DNA of 64,000 bases from Ampullaceana balthica (lineage: Eukaryota > Mollusca > Gastropoda > Lymnaeidae), in the NCBI GenBank assembly GCA_944989445.1, contig CALYLW010000015.1:1230124-1294123 (forward strand), in the 5' to 3' direction. A program made the translations under genes and the position numbers. Of this stretch, positions 9,543 through 24,500 are shown piece by piece. Position 1 is the first letter of the stretch. Every line of letters begins with the position of its first letter. The notes under the pieces are model-generated. The model made no database searches. It was not told the origin of the DNA and saw only the letters and a program-made list of their open reading frames with translations.

Positions 9543-12500
9543 GTAATCTATTATTTCCTATTATATTTATAGGCAGGTGATAGCCATTTTAAAACCTACC
9601 AATATCAATTTTGTTACGCCTCGTTTGGGCTTGAGACTCACTCAAGTTTAATCAAGTGACAGTGAGTGTCCTCTGTCTCAGTTGCACTTACTGTTCAGTT
9701 TTAATAAGTTAAATTTAAACGTTAAATTTCACTAATAAATAAGATTGGCTACCTAATACTCATACCAGGACACAATAGTATAATGCTAGGATAAAATTAC
9801 TATGACTATGACAAATTGATATACATTCAAATAATTTCTTATACTTATAACTTATACTAAATACTATATTACTATATTTCTATATTATTTGCAGGCGTTA
9901 TTCGCACAGTTTTGGCAGTGCGAATAACGTCCAACATTATCCGCACGGTTTACAGTGCGTATAATGCCAAGCGTTATTCCCACTGACCACTGCCGCACGG
10001 TTTTGACCGTGAGAATGATGCCGAACCAAATTCTTATTACTGCTTATTATTTATGTAGCATTGAATTGCTTATTATTTTTAGCTTATTAACATCTTTTGG
10101 TTTGGAGGGTACAAAAATAATTTAATTGTCATTTTAACTGTTTTTTGAGTGACTGGAATCTTATATTTGTACCAATTTTGGAATCTTATATTTGTACCAA
10201 TTTTAGCAAGAATCTGAGCCGACCTACATACCGTTAGTTAATGATTAATCATTGATTAATTAATTATTAATACTATGGATTTAGCTGTTATAAAACTATT
10301 ATTAACTGTTCCAGTGCACTCAACTTTGTATTTTTATTCTATATATTATGAAGTACCTTTATTAATTTTCATTCATAATTAGACGAAACTGTAATAAAAA
10401 AGGCTAATTATTATTCTTCCCATAATTAACATCGTACCTGTGGTCATCATAAATCCATTAAGTTAATTGAATTTAAAGCCTGCAAAAGTGAAAGACGATA
10501 TACATGTATTGGTATAGCATATACATTTTAAAGTGAGAGTCTGTAACACTTACTAACAGAATAGATGAGGCAGGCAGGGGGGGGGATAATTAAATGTTTC
10601 TGGAAATGAGTCTGCTTGAGAGTTCACAAGCATCCTCACTGTGGTTGTGAAACAAAAAAAACAACAAAAAAAACCCCCAAAAAACAAAAAAAAGCAAGAC
10701 CGCTCTAGGATTCGATCCGCTTACCAAAAATGCACTAAGCTTAGAGTGACTTATAACAACCACTCACCTAGAGAAGGTGATATGAATCTCGTTATTTTAA
10801 AATTATAAGTGATTATCATTTATTGAACACCAATCAATTTTTATGGCAATGCTACTTTAAAATTTCAGTAATCATGAAATTTTTAATTAGTATTACATAA
10901 TTACATTAGTAGCACATAAATTACACATTTTAGCCTAAAGCGAGTGATATCGGCTATTATTTTGTATACACCAGGCGGGTTTTTTTCTCTCAACATTATC
11001 AACCGCTAGAATAGGCATGCGCCAATGACGCGTGCGGATAATACTCGGTGGCATTATTCCCACGGTCAAAACCGTGAGAATAATCACTTCGATATGAATA
11101 ATTAATTTTTTAATTTTAATAAATACTTTTAAAATACAATTTTACAGTACATTCACTAGACTTGACTAAAGTAGGTGGGCCTCTTAAACTGTATCTTTTA
11201 TGACTAAGTCTGAGACTAAGTCACTAAGGATAAGGAAAAGGCTAATTTTACTCATAATCAAATATAGGGCCTGTATAAAAGGTGGCACCATAGCCTATGG
11301 CTAGCCATAACTAATAGTAAATAGTAATTGTCAATTATTATTGCATGCATTTAATTTAATTATCTATTAAAGAATATCAGAAAGCTTATTTAAAGAAATT
11401 AAATTAATAATTGCAATAAAAATTTGTATTACATGGCATTGGCAAATTAGGCCTTTAAATTAATCCTAGGCCTATATTATAATTAGATGCATTTTTAAAA
11501 GAAGTAAGTCTAAAATAAATAACATTTTATCACAGCACACATTCTTGGACTTGTACTGCTACTACTAGAAGTATGAGTAACTAGGATGAAGTAAATTTTT
11601 TAAAGCATTAGAATGTTTTGAGTTAAAAGAAAAAGATAATTTCCAAAATGCCAAGGCCTATATTTTAAGTAGCTTTTTTTTTAAACGTCAAATACAAATT
11701 TATTTAAAATATTTATTTCTGTGCAAAACTTTAAACCAATGTTAATTTAATAATCACTTCCTGACTTCATTTTGTGGTTTGAAATTTAAAGTCTTCTGAC
11801 GTTGATATTTTCTTTTTTTATAGAGATTCACCATCTTTATGAAGCAAGTAACAAATAAACCTATCATTTATATCAAATTCCAAAAAAACCTATAAATTAA
11901 TAATTTTTTTAAAGTTTACCATTATAAAAAATTAAAAATTTTACTATTTCTTTGTCTATAAGATACAAGCCCATCCTTTAATAATGTCACACTCTTTCAG
12001 AATATTTTTCTATCCTTACCCCTTTGTAATAGTCACATACATTTTTTTGAGCTGTCCCACTTCATCCCGTGCGCAGTGTATCATTAGTGGATGTCGCAAA
12101 ATGTCTGAAAAAATTTCAAATATTTATTAATATTTATGCCATTATCATAATCAGAACTGTAGAAATATTTTAAAAAGCTTCCGATTAATCAATATACATA
12201 ATTTGCTATGTATTTCCGTCCGTTCGTAACGCTACTAATTTTAGAAAGCAGCGCATCACTAACTTTTTTCTAACGTCCGCATAAAATTGTTCAATATGGA
12301 AATGAGATTTAATTTTTCTCTTTTTGTCTCTACATTTTCTGATTATTTAATTAATTGATTTAAGCTGAAATATATTTATTTATTTTGAAATCTTCCGTCA
12401 CTTGTGAAGGGTAGTATACTAGTCATTAAATGTTTCAACATTAAACGTAATAAATTTATTGAACTATACTGCCATGAAGGTCTACTAATTTACTGTCATA

Positions 12501-15500
12501 GTCATAACAAATGACAAACTAACTAATAACCTAGTAATAATAAGTCACTTTTGAAGGTAATAATGAAATCTTTCGATGCAAGTTTAAAAAAAATAAAATA
12601 AAATAATCTATAATTACAGAAATGATATGTTTATGTTTGGTATTTAATTAGGTACGGTAACACAGTTATCAAGCTTCAAGTGTGCCTCATATCCATGTCA
12701 TCTTTCTTTGTTGTGTTTTGATTTGGTGGAAATTACAAAGCTGGAAATATTTTTTAAAATTTTTTTAGCTCCAATTTCTTGAGAAATTTAAATGTTGAAA
12801 CATTTAAAGAAGCAACAAGAAAAAAATTCCAAGAGAATCGTAGAAACATACAATCTGGGAATAATTTATAAATGTTTGATTTATATTTCTTCAGCATGTG
12901 TTCGAAAATGAAACCAAGTTTAATTTGGCATTGGCTTGGGCAGGCGAAAATGATCAAGGGGTAAGTATAATGTTTATAAGTTATTGATGAGCTGTTTTAT
13001 GTTAATGTATTCATCATAGGCGGCTAGTTAGCGAAGTCAATAGTGCGCTCATCTCACAAGCTGAGGGGCGTGGGATCGAGCCCACGTTAAAGCCACTATA
13101 AAAATGTTGATGAATGACTAACGCTAAGAAAGTCCGCCCCTGGAGAGGGATGGGCTCAGCCAAGGTCTACTAAGCTTGAGAATGTTCTAATGGAAACATT
13201 AGAACCCCCTACGACCTCGAAAGAAGGTTATGGGACGAAAATAAACTAATAAATAAATTCATCATAATATTTTTAGGAATATTGCTGAAACTTAGGCTAC
13301 CAAGCATCTCTTTCCATTTATCGGCTTGTCCCTAGTTGGTTTCTTGTCAGTGCCTGCAATACAGAGTTGCAATATTTTAAGGCCATTTTTCAGAGTTGTT
13401 ATCACACCCACCTCCATTTTATACATCACATCAGACTATTTTTTATATTTAAAGACCTCCATAAGTGTTTTTTACTCAAGGTTTGCACATTTTGACCGTT
13501 CATGTTCTTCCATTTACCATTTAAATATTCATAAAGGAAAGCAAAATTTTTTTGTTTGATGCTCCATATTTTTTTCATGATATATAATTTAATACATACT
13601 ATTTAATGATTTACTAATTTTTGTTATGCGTAAAGAGTTACATATTTGATGCTCCTTGAGCTGCTAATGGTCTGTATTGTTCAGTTGTCAATGAGTTACA
13701 TATTTGATGCTCCTTGAGCTGCTAATGGTCTGTATTGTTCAGTTGTCAATGAGTTACATATTTGATGCTCCTTGAGCTGCTAATGGTCTGTATTGTTCAG
13801 TTGTCAATAATGAATTTGTTAAAGATATAGCATTTCATAATAGTAAATTTAGTATTGGCATGTGGGGTTGGCTATTGGTAAAAAAAAACAAGTGACTCAG
13901 CGTTTAGATTCTCTAATAATATATTTTGAAAAGCTGTAGTGTTCAGTCGCTTCTTAAATGTGTTTAATCTTAAACTGTTGGATGTTTTAATATTTTACAC
14001 ATTTCACGACTGATTCCTGTGTCAATATTATCATAGTTAGGTAAAATATAAAAAAAAACAAAAAAAAACAAACAACCTAGAACACAATCATTTGAATATC
14101 AAATACTGGCCTGGTGAGTTCTAAGCTTGTCATACCCATTATTTCAGGATAGGGTCCCAATTTTATTTGTACATATATTTTGTTGTTGTTTTGCATATAG
14201 TTTTACTTGGATTGATGCACCTTTACCAAACTTGACATACATAGGCATACAGTTTTACTTGGATTGATGCAACTTTACCAAACTTGACATACATAGGCAT
14301 AAAGTTTTACTTGGATTGATGCAACTTTACCAAACTTGACATACATAGGCATACAGTTTTACTTGGATTGATGCACCTTTACCAAACTTGACATACATAT
14401 GCATCATTTTCATTGGGAGAATTAGAACTTTTAACTAGGACGATTAATTAATTGTTAATTTTGATTAAATCCAAAAATTGAAATGTATGGTGTCATAAGT
14501 AACATTTATTAAACTTACTTGTCGAAAATCGAAATAACACTGGAATGTCTTCTTTATATGACATCTTTTAACCAACTACGCAAACAGACAAGTGCATTGA
14601 CTATATTTGGTTCAAGTGATGAGCGGGTCTTATTGACATTATAACCAGCCGAGCCGAACAATCGTTCACATAGCTTTAGATTGTCTCAGCTGAAGTTTCT
14701 GATACTGTAGTGAGTAATGGATGTTTGGTTTGCAGGTTATATGTAAGCGAAGTGTTAGAACCATGGTAGCAATGTTCCCTTTAAGCAGCGTAGCTGCGAA
14801 GATATTTGACAGACGCCACGCAGGAGTTTAGAATCACTGCGCATCAAATTTGGTAAAATATTGCACTAAAAATGAACCTTGTGCAACTTTGCGCACGAGT
14901 TGTTTTTTTTTAACTTTGCACACGGACCAACGAAGCTTAGACTTATAGGGAACATTGCATTGTAGGCAAACGATTTCTCTCAATGGACACGATAACCTTT
15001 ATTAACATTTTGAACATTCACGTCAGTCAATAGTTTAAAACTCAAATTTTCGTGTAATCGTCCAGAAATTAGTTTACATTTAACGGCCGAAATAGTTTAC
15101 TTTTTGACTTCCAGTACATTTATAAGTGATGGGTCGATTAATCGTTAAAAAAAAATTAAATCTTTAAAAACTTTAAACGATTAATCGAGAAATTAATCGT
15201 TAATTTCCGCAGCCCTACTTATAACATATTCTGTTTTTCCCCAAGAATTGAAACTAGTGTTCTTTTTAACAGATATAATTTCTAACACAGCTATTGCGTT
15301 AGTGTAGTGATGTCGAACTTATGGCACACGTGCCAGTCGGCACACAGAGCCTCATCAGCCGGCGCGCAGAGCCTCATCATCCGGCGCGCAGAGCCTCATC
15401 AGCCAGCGTGCAGAGCCTCATCAGCTGGCGTGGAACTAACATATTGCTTCCTTAATTAAACCACTTTGCTGGCACTTTGTGTTGGCAATTTGCTATAAAT

Positions 15501-18500
15501 TAGTGGGTTTTAAATTAAACCAAAAAGTTTCGCCATCACCACTGCATGTTTGGGGCCGGGTGTACATAATTATCATTAGGCCTAATTAATTGTATATTGC
15601 TATATGTGAATTGATAGATTTGGGCCAAGCTTTGAAGCAAAGTCTTTCATTTTGAATAATTGCTGGATTAAAAAGTCATAACATTAACTTCATAGTTGAT
15701 AGTCTAGTATTTAAAGAATGTCTAATAATTTAATAGGCTAGATTTCAGACACTTTTAAAACTAATTTAAAGGGTACCAATTTAAATTTAACTCCATTATT
15801 TATTTGAATTTTTTTCTTAGTGTCCTAGCCTATGCTTAACATGGAAAGGGCCCACACTGCGGCTGAATTTTAACTTAGGTTAATTATGATTTTAATCATT
15901 ACATATTATTGTAGATTTTTGAATTTTAGATAATTTATTACGCAGAAAGTATTTTATTAGTTTCTTGCGCAAGGGGCATGTGCCTTTTAATCGAAAATGT
16001 CCTGAAAGTTTTTTTATTGCTCCACACAATTATATTTCTTGTATCCTAAAGTTTATGAAAATGTTAGTTTAATTATATTGATTTCTACATCATTTGAACA
16101 TTTTGTTAATGCACTTTACTTATCATTTATAATTTTCTAGACATTCATAGGTTATGCAAGGAGATTCTAGTTTTTATATGTGAGGTTTTAAGATGAAATA
16201 GTTGTAGTTTGTGAGTTTTCCTTTCCTTCAACAGATTTCTAAACCTTTTCTATGTTTCTGAAGTTTCAAATTTTAAAAAGAATTTCCTTTTCAAAAAGCG
16301 TTTTCTATTATATTCAAACACTTCTTGTGACCTAATACATGTATTTATACAAAAATGATTTGGAAGGCTCAGATAACAAAATGTGGTGATAGAAATGCTG
16401 AAAGATCTTGGCCAAAGTTGTTAATATATTATTCATAGTTCCACCAGGAAAAACAAATCTCTCTTCTGAGTCTTTTTAACCCTTAAATTTATGATTGTTA
16501 AAGGGCTGTGAAATTTAGTGTTATTTTCTAAATACAATAGCTTGCAACAATTGGCATGTTAGGTGGTACTTTCTTGCTCTCCATGTGATCTCATAAATCT
16601 AAGAAACAATGTTTGTATCACAAGACAGAGTAAAGCTGTATTCTTTACCCCATAGACACTCTTTACCTACTTCTGCAATATCTACAGAAAGTGTATGTTT
16701 GAGATTACATGGAATGCCACATGTGACAGGTGTGTCATATGACCTAGCTCCTCATTTGATACCAATCTGATATAGTCCTAACCCCCTTGCCGCCCCATTA
16801 CTTTTGTTGTTCATGCTCAAGTGATCTAGACAGTGCTTGGGAAGCTAAATGAGACGTGTAGTGTGTGTGGGGGGGAGGGAGGGGTTGAAGGGGGTGGGCT
16901 ACCTAATCAGCTGACTTGTGACTTAGCAAGATGCTGATCCTTGTGTTAAGCTTCTTTAATCTCATCCACTATTCAGATATTATTGGCCAGCCATGTACAT
17001 TGACTTTTGTCCAATAGATTTTAGATTACAGTGAGGGCCTTGCATGAAATAACAAAGACAAAGGTTATACAGCTGGTTTGAACCCACCCTAAATGTTGTG
17101 TCATCTCTTTGCTGTTTTAAATAAAATAGAGTTGAGTGATTCATGCAGCATGACTTCAGATAACTAAGAAAACAGTTTTCAAGTCTCTTTATCAGTTTAC
17201 TACATTACCTTCCTTTCAGTTATGAGTTTCTTAAGTTTGTTAATAGCTGCATTCTTTTTACTTCCTTTTGAATGAAAATAACCCAAGCTGTTATTTCTAA
17301 CAGTGAAAATAAATCAATATTTTTCTTTTTTTTCTTCTAATGGCTGTATCTCTTAAATTGTTGGCTGATTGCCTACCCTAACATTTTTATTTCCTGGAAA
17401 AAATGTAAAAAATATTACTATCGTTGGATAGTACTACAGTAGTTGTGTATAGTACTACAGTAATTGTGTATAGTACTACAGCAGTGTATAGTACTACAAT
17501 AGTTGTTTATTACTATCGTTGGATAGTACTACAGTAGTTGTGTATGGTACTACAGTAGTTGTGTATAGTACTACAGTAGTTGTGTATGGTACTACAGTAG
17601 TTGTGTATAGTACTACAGTAGTTGTGTACAGTACTACAGTAGTTGTGTATAGTACTACAGTAGTTGTGTATGGTACTACAGTAGTTGTGTATGGTACTAC
17701 AGTAGTTGTGTATGGTACTACAGTAGTTGTGTATGGTACTACAGTAGTTGTGTATGGTACTACAGTAGTTGTGTATAGTACTACAGTAGTTGTGTATAGT
17801 ACTACAGTAGTTGGATAGTACCACAGTAGTGTATAGTACTACAGTAGTTGTGTATGGTACTACAGTAGTTGTGTATAGTACTACAGTAGTTGTGTATAGT
17901 ACTACAGTAGTTGTGTATAGTACTACAGTAGTTGTGTATAGTACTACAGTAGTTGTGTATATTACTACAGTAGTTGTGTATAGTACTACAGTAGTTGTGT
18001 ATGGTACTACAGTAGTTGTGTATGGTACTACAGTAGTTGTGTATGGTACTACAGTAGTTGTGTATAGTACTACAGTAGTTGTGTATAGTACTACAGTAGT
18101 TGTGTATAGTACTACAGTAGTTGTGTATAGTACTACAGTAGTTGGATAGTACTACAGTAGTGTATAGTACTACAGTAGTTGTGTATGGTACTACAGTAGT
18201 TGTGTATAGTACTACAGTAGTTGTGTATAGTACTACAGTAGTTGTGTATAGTACTACAGTAGGTGTGTATATTACTACAGTAGTTGTGTATGGTACTACA
18301 GTAGTTGTGTATGGTACTACAGTAGTTGTGTATGGTACTACAGTAGTTGTGTATGTTACTACAGTAGTTGTGTATGGTACTACAGTAGTTGTGTATGGTA
18401 CTACAGTAGTTGTGTATAGTACTACAGTAGTTGTGTATAGTACTACAGTAGTTGTGTATAGTACTACAGTAGTTGGATAGTACTACAGTAGTGTATAGTA

Positions 18501-21500
18501 CTACAGTAGTTGTGTATGGTACTACAGTAGTTGTGTATAGTACTACAGTAGTTGTGTATAGTACTACAGTAGTTGTGTATAGTACTACAGTAGGTGTGTA
18601 TATTACTACAGTAGTTGTGTATGGTACTACAGTAGTTGTGTATGGTACTACAGTAGTTGTGTATGTTACTACAGTAGTTGTGTATGGTACTACAGTAGTT
18701 GTGTATGGTACTACAGTAGTTGTGTATAGTACTACAGTAGTTGTGTATAGTACTACAGTAGTTGTGTATAGTACTACAGTAGTTGTGTATAGTACTACAG
18801 TAGTTGGATAGTACTACAGTAGTGTATAGTACTACAGTAGTTGTGTATGGTACTACAGTAGTTGTGTATAGTACTACAGTAGTTGTGTATAGTACTACAG
18901 TAGTTGTGTATAGTACTACAGTAGTTGTGTATAGTACTACAGTAGGTGTGTATATTACTACAGTAGTTGTGTATGGTACTACAGTAGTTGTGTATGGTAC
19001 TACAGTAGTTGTGTATGGTACTACAGTAGTTGTGTATAGTACTGCAGTAGTTGTGTATAGTACTGCAGTAGTTGTGTACAGTACTACAGTAGTTGTGTAT
19101 AGTACTACAGTAGTTGTGTATAGTACTACAGTAGTTGTGTATAGTACTACAGTAGTTGTGTACAGTACTACAGTAGTTGTGTATAGTACTACAGTAGTTG
19201 TGTACAGTACTACAGTAGTTGTGTATAGTACTACAGTAGTTGTGTATAGTACTACAGTAGTTGGATAGTACTACAGTAGTTGTGTATGGTACTACAGTAG
19301 TTGTGTATGGTACTACAGTAGTTGTGTATGTTACTACAGTAGTTGTGTATGGTACTACAGTAGTTGTGTATGGTACTACAGTAGTTGTGTATGGTACTAC
19401 AGTAGTTGTGTATAGTACTACAGTAGTTGTGTATAGTACTACAGTAGTTGGATAGTACTACAGTAGTGTATAGTACTACAGTAGTTGTGTATGGTACTAC
19501 AGTAGTTGTGTATAGTACTACAGTAGTTGTGTATAGTACTACAGTAGTTGTGTATAGTACTACAGTAGGTGTGTATATTACTACAGTAGTTGTGTATGGT
19601 ACTACAGTAGTTGTGTATGGTACTACAGTAGTTGTGTATGTTACTACAGTAGTTGTGTATGGTACTACAGTAGTTGTGTATGGTACTACAGTAGTTGTGT
19701 ATAGTACTACAGTAGTTGTGTATAGTACTACAGTAGTTGTGTATAGTACTACAGTAGTTGTGTATAGTACTACAGTAGTTGTGTATAGTACTACAGTAGT
19801 TGTGTATAGTACTACAGTAGTTGTGTATGGTACTACAGTAGTTGTGTATAGTACTACAGTAGTTGTGTATAGTACTACAGTAGTTGTGTATGGTACTACA
19901 GTAGTTGTGTATAGTACTACAGTAGTGTATAGTACTACAGTAGTTGTGTATAGTACTACAGTAGTTGTGTATAGTACTACATTAGTTGTGTATGGTACTA
20001 CAGTAGTTGTGTATGGTACTACAGTAGTTGTGTATAGTACTACAGTAGTTGTGTATAGTACTACAGTAGTTGTGTATAGTACTACAGTAGTTGTGTATAG
20101 TACTACAGTAGTTGTGTATAGTACTACAGTAGTTGTGTATAGTACTACAGTAGTTGTGTATAGTACTACAGTAGTTGTGTATAGTACTACAGTAGTTGTG
20201 TATAGTACTACAGTAGTTGTGTATAGTACTACAGTAGTTGTGTATAGTACTACAGTAGTTGTGTATAGTACTACAGTAGTTGGATAGTACTACAGTAGTG
20301 TATAGTACTACAGTAGTTGTGTATGGTACTACAGTAGTTGTGTATAGTACTACAGTAGTTGTGTATAGTACTACAGTAGTTGTGTATAGTACTACAGTAG
20401 GTGTGTATATTACTACAGTAGTTGTGTATGGTACTACAGTAGTTGTGTATGGTACTACAGTAGTTGTGTATGGTACTACAGTAGTTGTGTATAGTACTAC
20501 AGTAGTTGTGTATAGTACTGCAGTAGTTGTGTATAGTACTACAGTAGTTGTGTACAGTACTACAGTAGTTGTGTATAGTACTACAGTAGTTGTGTACAGT
20601 ACTACAGTAGTTGTGTACAGTACTACAGTAGTTGTGTACAGTACTACAGTAGTTGTGTATAGTACTACAGTAGTTGTGTACAGTACTACAGTAGTTGTGT
20701 ATAGTACTACAGTAGTTGTGTATAGTACTACAGTAGTTGGATAGTACTACAGTAGTTGTGTATAGTACTGCAGTAGTTGTGTATAGTACTACAGTAGTTG
20801 TGTATGGTACTACAGTAGTTGTGTATAGTACTACAGTAGTTGTGTATAGTACTACAGTAGTTGTGTATGGTACTACAGTAGTTGTGTATAGTACTACAGT
20901 AGTTGTGTATAGTACTACAGTAGTTGTGTATAGTACTACAGTAGTTGTGTATAGTACTATAGTAGTTCTGTATAGTACTACAGTAGTTGTGTATAGTACT
21001 ACAGTAGTTGTGTATAGTACTACAGTAGTTGTGTATAGTACTACAGTAGTTGTGTATAGTACTATAGTAGTTGTGTATAGTACTACAGTAGTTGTGTATA
21101 GTACTATAGTAGTTGTGTATAGTACTGCAGTAGTTGTGTATAGTACTATAGTAGTTGTGTATAGTACTACAGTAGTTGTGTATAGTACTATAGTAGTTGT
21201 GTATAGTACTGCAGTAGTTGTGTATAGTACTACAGTAGTTGTGTATAGTACTACAGTAGTTGTGTATGGTACTACAGTAGTTGTGTATGGTACTACAGTA
21301 GTTGTGTATGGTACTACAGTAGTTGTGTATAGTACTACAGTAGTTGTGTATGGTACTACAGTAGTTGTGTATAGTACTGCAGTAGTTGTGTATAGTACTG
21401 CAGTAGTTGTGTATGGTACTACAGTAGTTGTGTATAGTACTGCAGTAGTTGTGTATAGTACTACAGTAGTTGTGTATAGTACTACAGTAGTTGTGTATAG

Positions 21501-24500
21501 TACTATAGTAGTTGTGTATAGTACTACAGTAGTTGTGTATAGTACTATAGTAGTTGTGTATAGTACTGCAGTAGTTGTGTATAGTACTATAGTAGTTGTG
21601 TATAGTACTACAGTAGTTGTGTATAGTACTATAGTAGTTGTGTATAGTACTGCAGTAGTTGTGTATAGTACTACAGTAGTTGTGTATAGTACTACAGTAG
21701 TTGTGTATGGTACTACAGTAGTTGTGTATGGTACTACAGTAGTTGTGTATGGTACTACAGTAGTTGTGTATAGTACTACAGTAGTTGTGTATGGTACTAC
21801 AGTAGTTGTGTATGGTACTACAGTAGTTGTGTATGGTACTGCAGTAGTTGTGTATAGTACTGCAGTAGTTGTGTATAGTACTGCAGTAGTTGTGTATAGT
21901 ACTACAGTAGTTGTGTATGGTACTACAGTAGTTGTGTATGGTACTACAGTAGTTGTGTATGGTACTACAGTAGTTGTGTATAGTACTGCAGTAGTTGTGT
22001 ATAGTACTGCAGTAGTTGTGTATGGTACTACAGTAGTTGTGTATAGTACTGCAGTAGTTGTGTATAGTACTACAGTAGTTGTGTATAGTACTACAGTAGT
22101 TGTGTATAGTACTACAGTAGTTGTGTATAGTACTACAGTAGTTGTGTATAGTACTACAGTAGTTGTGTATAGTACTGCAGTAGTTGTGTATAGTACTACA
22201 GTAGTTGTGTATAGTACTATAGTAGTTGTGTATAGTACTACAGTAGTTGTGTATAGTACTGCAGTAGTTGTGTATAGTACTACAGTAGTTGTGTATAGTA
22301 CTACAGTAGTTGTGTATAGTACTACAGTAGTTGTGTATAGTACTACAGTAGTTGTGTATAGTACTACAGTAGTTGTGTATAGTACTGCAGTAGTTGTGTA
22401 TAGTACTACAGTAGTTGTGTATAGTACTACAGTAGTTGTGTATAGTACTGCAGTAGTTGTGTATGGTACTACAGTAGTTGTGTATTATTTCTTGAAGAAT
22501 GTGTTTTCAGAGTTGTCTTGAAAACAATAGTTGGTTATAAAACAAACAACAACCCTTACCCCTCACTTTCAGTTATATAAACAAACAACAACCCTTACCC
22601 CTCACTTTCAGTTATATAAACAAACAACAACCCTTACCCCTCACTTTCAGTTATATAAACAAACAACAACCCTTACAAACAACTTTCAATTGTAATCATC
22701 CATGGATGTTAATAGAAGTTGAATTCTACTTCTTAGTTGTATTACTCTGGCAAGTTACTCTACCTGTCATTTGGTTAACATTCCTTGGTATAAAATTATT
22801 ATTTAGTGAATCATTAACTATGATTAACTGAGTAACATTAGAATTTTGTTTTAAAATTAAATTTATTTTAGCGTCTAAGAAGTACAAAATAATTTTCTTT
22901 AAATTTTTAAGGGGGGGGGGATCTTTCAGTCTTCTCTATATTTAAATGGGATACTTGATATTTGATTCTCCCTTTTCTGTTTATGAATTAATGAATGTGT
23001 CCTCTAAAGAAATTCATTTAATTTCAAAATTAATTATTTAGAATTGTAGATTGAATTATAATTGAGTGTAATATCTTGTAAGAACCTCCTTCCCATAAAA
23101 ATGATACACAATCATTAATCACACTAGTGGCTAATTATGAGACATCATCAAAGTTAAATACAGAAATGTGTCCAATATATAATACAATGATGAATGCACT
23201 CCCTTGTTTCCATACAGACACTTGTCCTGACTTCTGATATCAAATTTAAAAACAGAAATGTTTCCAATTTATGTAATACAATGATGAATGTCTCTCCCTT
23301 GTTTCCGCACAGACACTTCTTGTCCTGACTTCTGATATCAAATTTCCCAACACATTTGAGTCAACCCTGTGGAGGAGGTAATGTCCCCTGGTCTTACTCT
23401 TATTTTAAACTGCAGGGAAAAGTTTACCTAACAGAGGCACCAGTTAGACACCTCATTTAATTTCAAATTTTATAATAAATACAGTATAGTTTAGTTTATC
23501 CTTTTGATTAACCACAGAGACTATAAGGGTTGAGTGTTAAACTGAAGTCAAATGATATTCCATAAATACAGTATTAAATCATCACTAGAGATTTAAAAAA
23601 ACAAAAAAACAAACTGTAATTGAAATAGTTGCTTTAAAATTAGTTCACGGAACAGTATATTTTGTTTGTAATGTTCACTTAAATTGATAAATCCTTTTAT
23701 ACTAATCCTATTAAGAAATGTATGTATTTTTATTATTATATATAGTTACAGATAAAGTGTATACAACTTAATGTATTGAAATAAAATGTTTAAATTCTTT
23801 TGTTTTAATTCTCTTCTACTTTTGGAAATGATTTTTCTCAGTACAAATCATGGGAGAACCTGGACAAACTGGACTGATAAGGTGGACAACCAAGTGTTTA
23901 GAAAAGATGACGGACTGCAGCGTAACCCACATAAACCCAGCAAGGTACTGAATACTGTAATAATTTAATGTTACACACCTGGGCGAGTCATTGTGTACCT
24001 GCACGGTATTCTGCAGACACACATATTCTCTGTGTTCCTAAGACACGAACTAAAACTTTTGGTGAAAGGGCATTCTCTTTTTGTGCGGCCATACAATGGA
24101 ATTCTCTACCATTACACATCCGTAGTATTCGAACTACCAAGTCCTTCAAGACTGCACTTAAAACGCATCTTTCCAAAATGTATTTACAAAATTGAAGAAA
24201 AAACATTTGTTTTAATGATTAGCTTAGCTTGTGTGTAATGTACTGTCCTTTATGTTGTTATTATGGTGTGAATGGTTATTTAATTATTATATGTATGTTA
24301 TGATCTCAATGTAAAGCGCTGTGAGCCTGGTTCCCTACTGGGATACAGCGCTATATAAATGATCAATTATTATTATTATTATTATTATTATTGATTATTG
24401 TAATAATTTAATGTTACACACCTGGGTGAGTCATTGTGTACCTGCATGGTATTGATTATTGTAATAATGTTATGTTACACACCTTGACTCATCATTGTGT

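Noticed and set aside
15126..15225. Possible hAT MITE (GTGATGGGTCGATTAATCG ... CAGCCCTAC)
   Set aside because: Ends are only loosely complementary and I found no 8-bp target duplication.
15305..15500. Possible hAT end at GATGTCGAACTTATGGCACAC
   Set aside because: Suggestive wording of the sequence but no matching right end or target duplication; only the internal 22-bp repeat is supported.
17513..22521. Long open frames of a seven-residue repeat (STTVVVY), up to 594 codons
   Set aside because: They arise because a 21-bp non-coding repeat has one stop-free frame. The frames break only at short units, both strands are open, and they lie inside an intron of sortilin.
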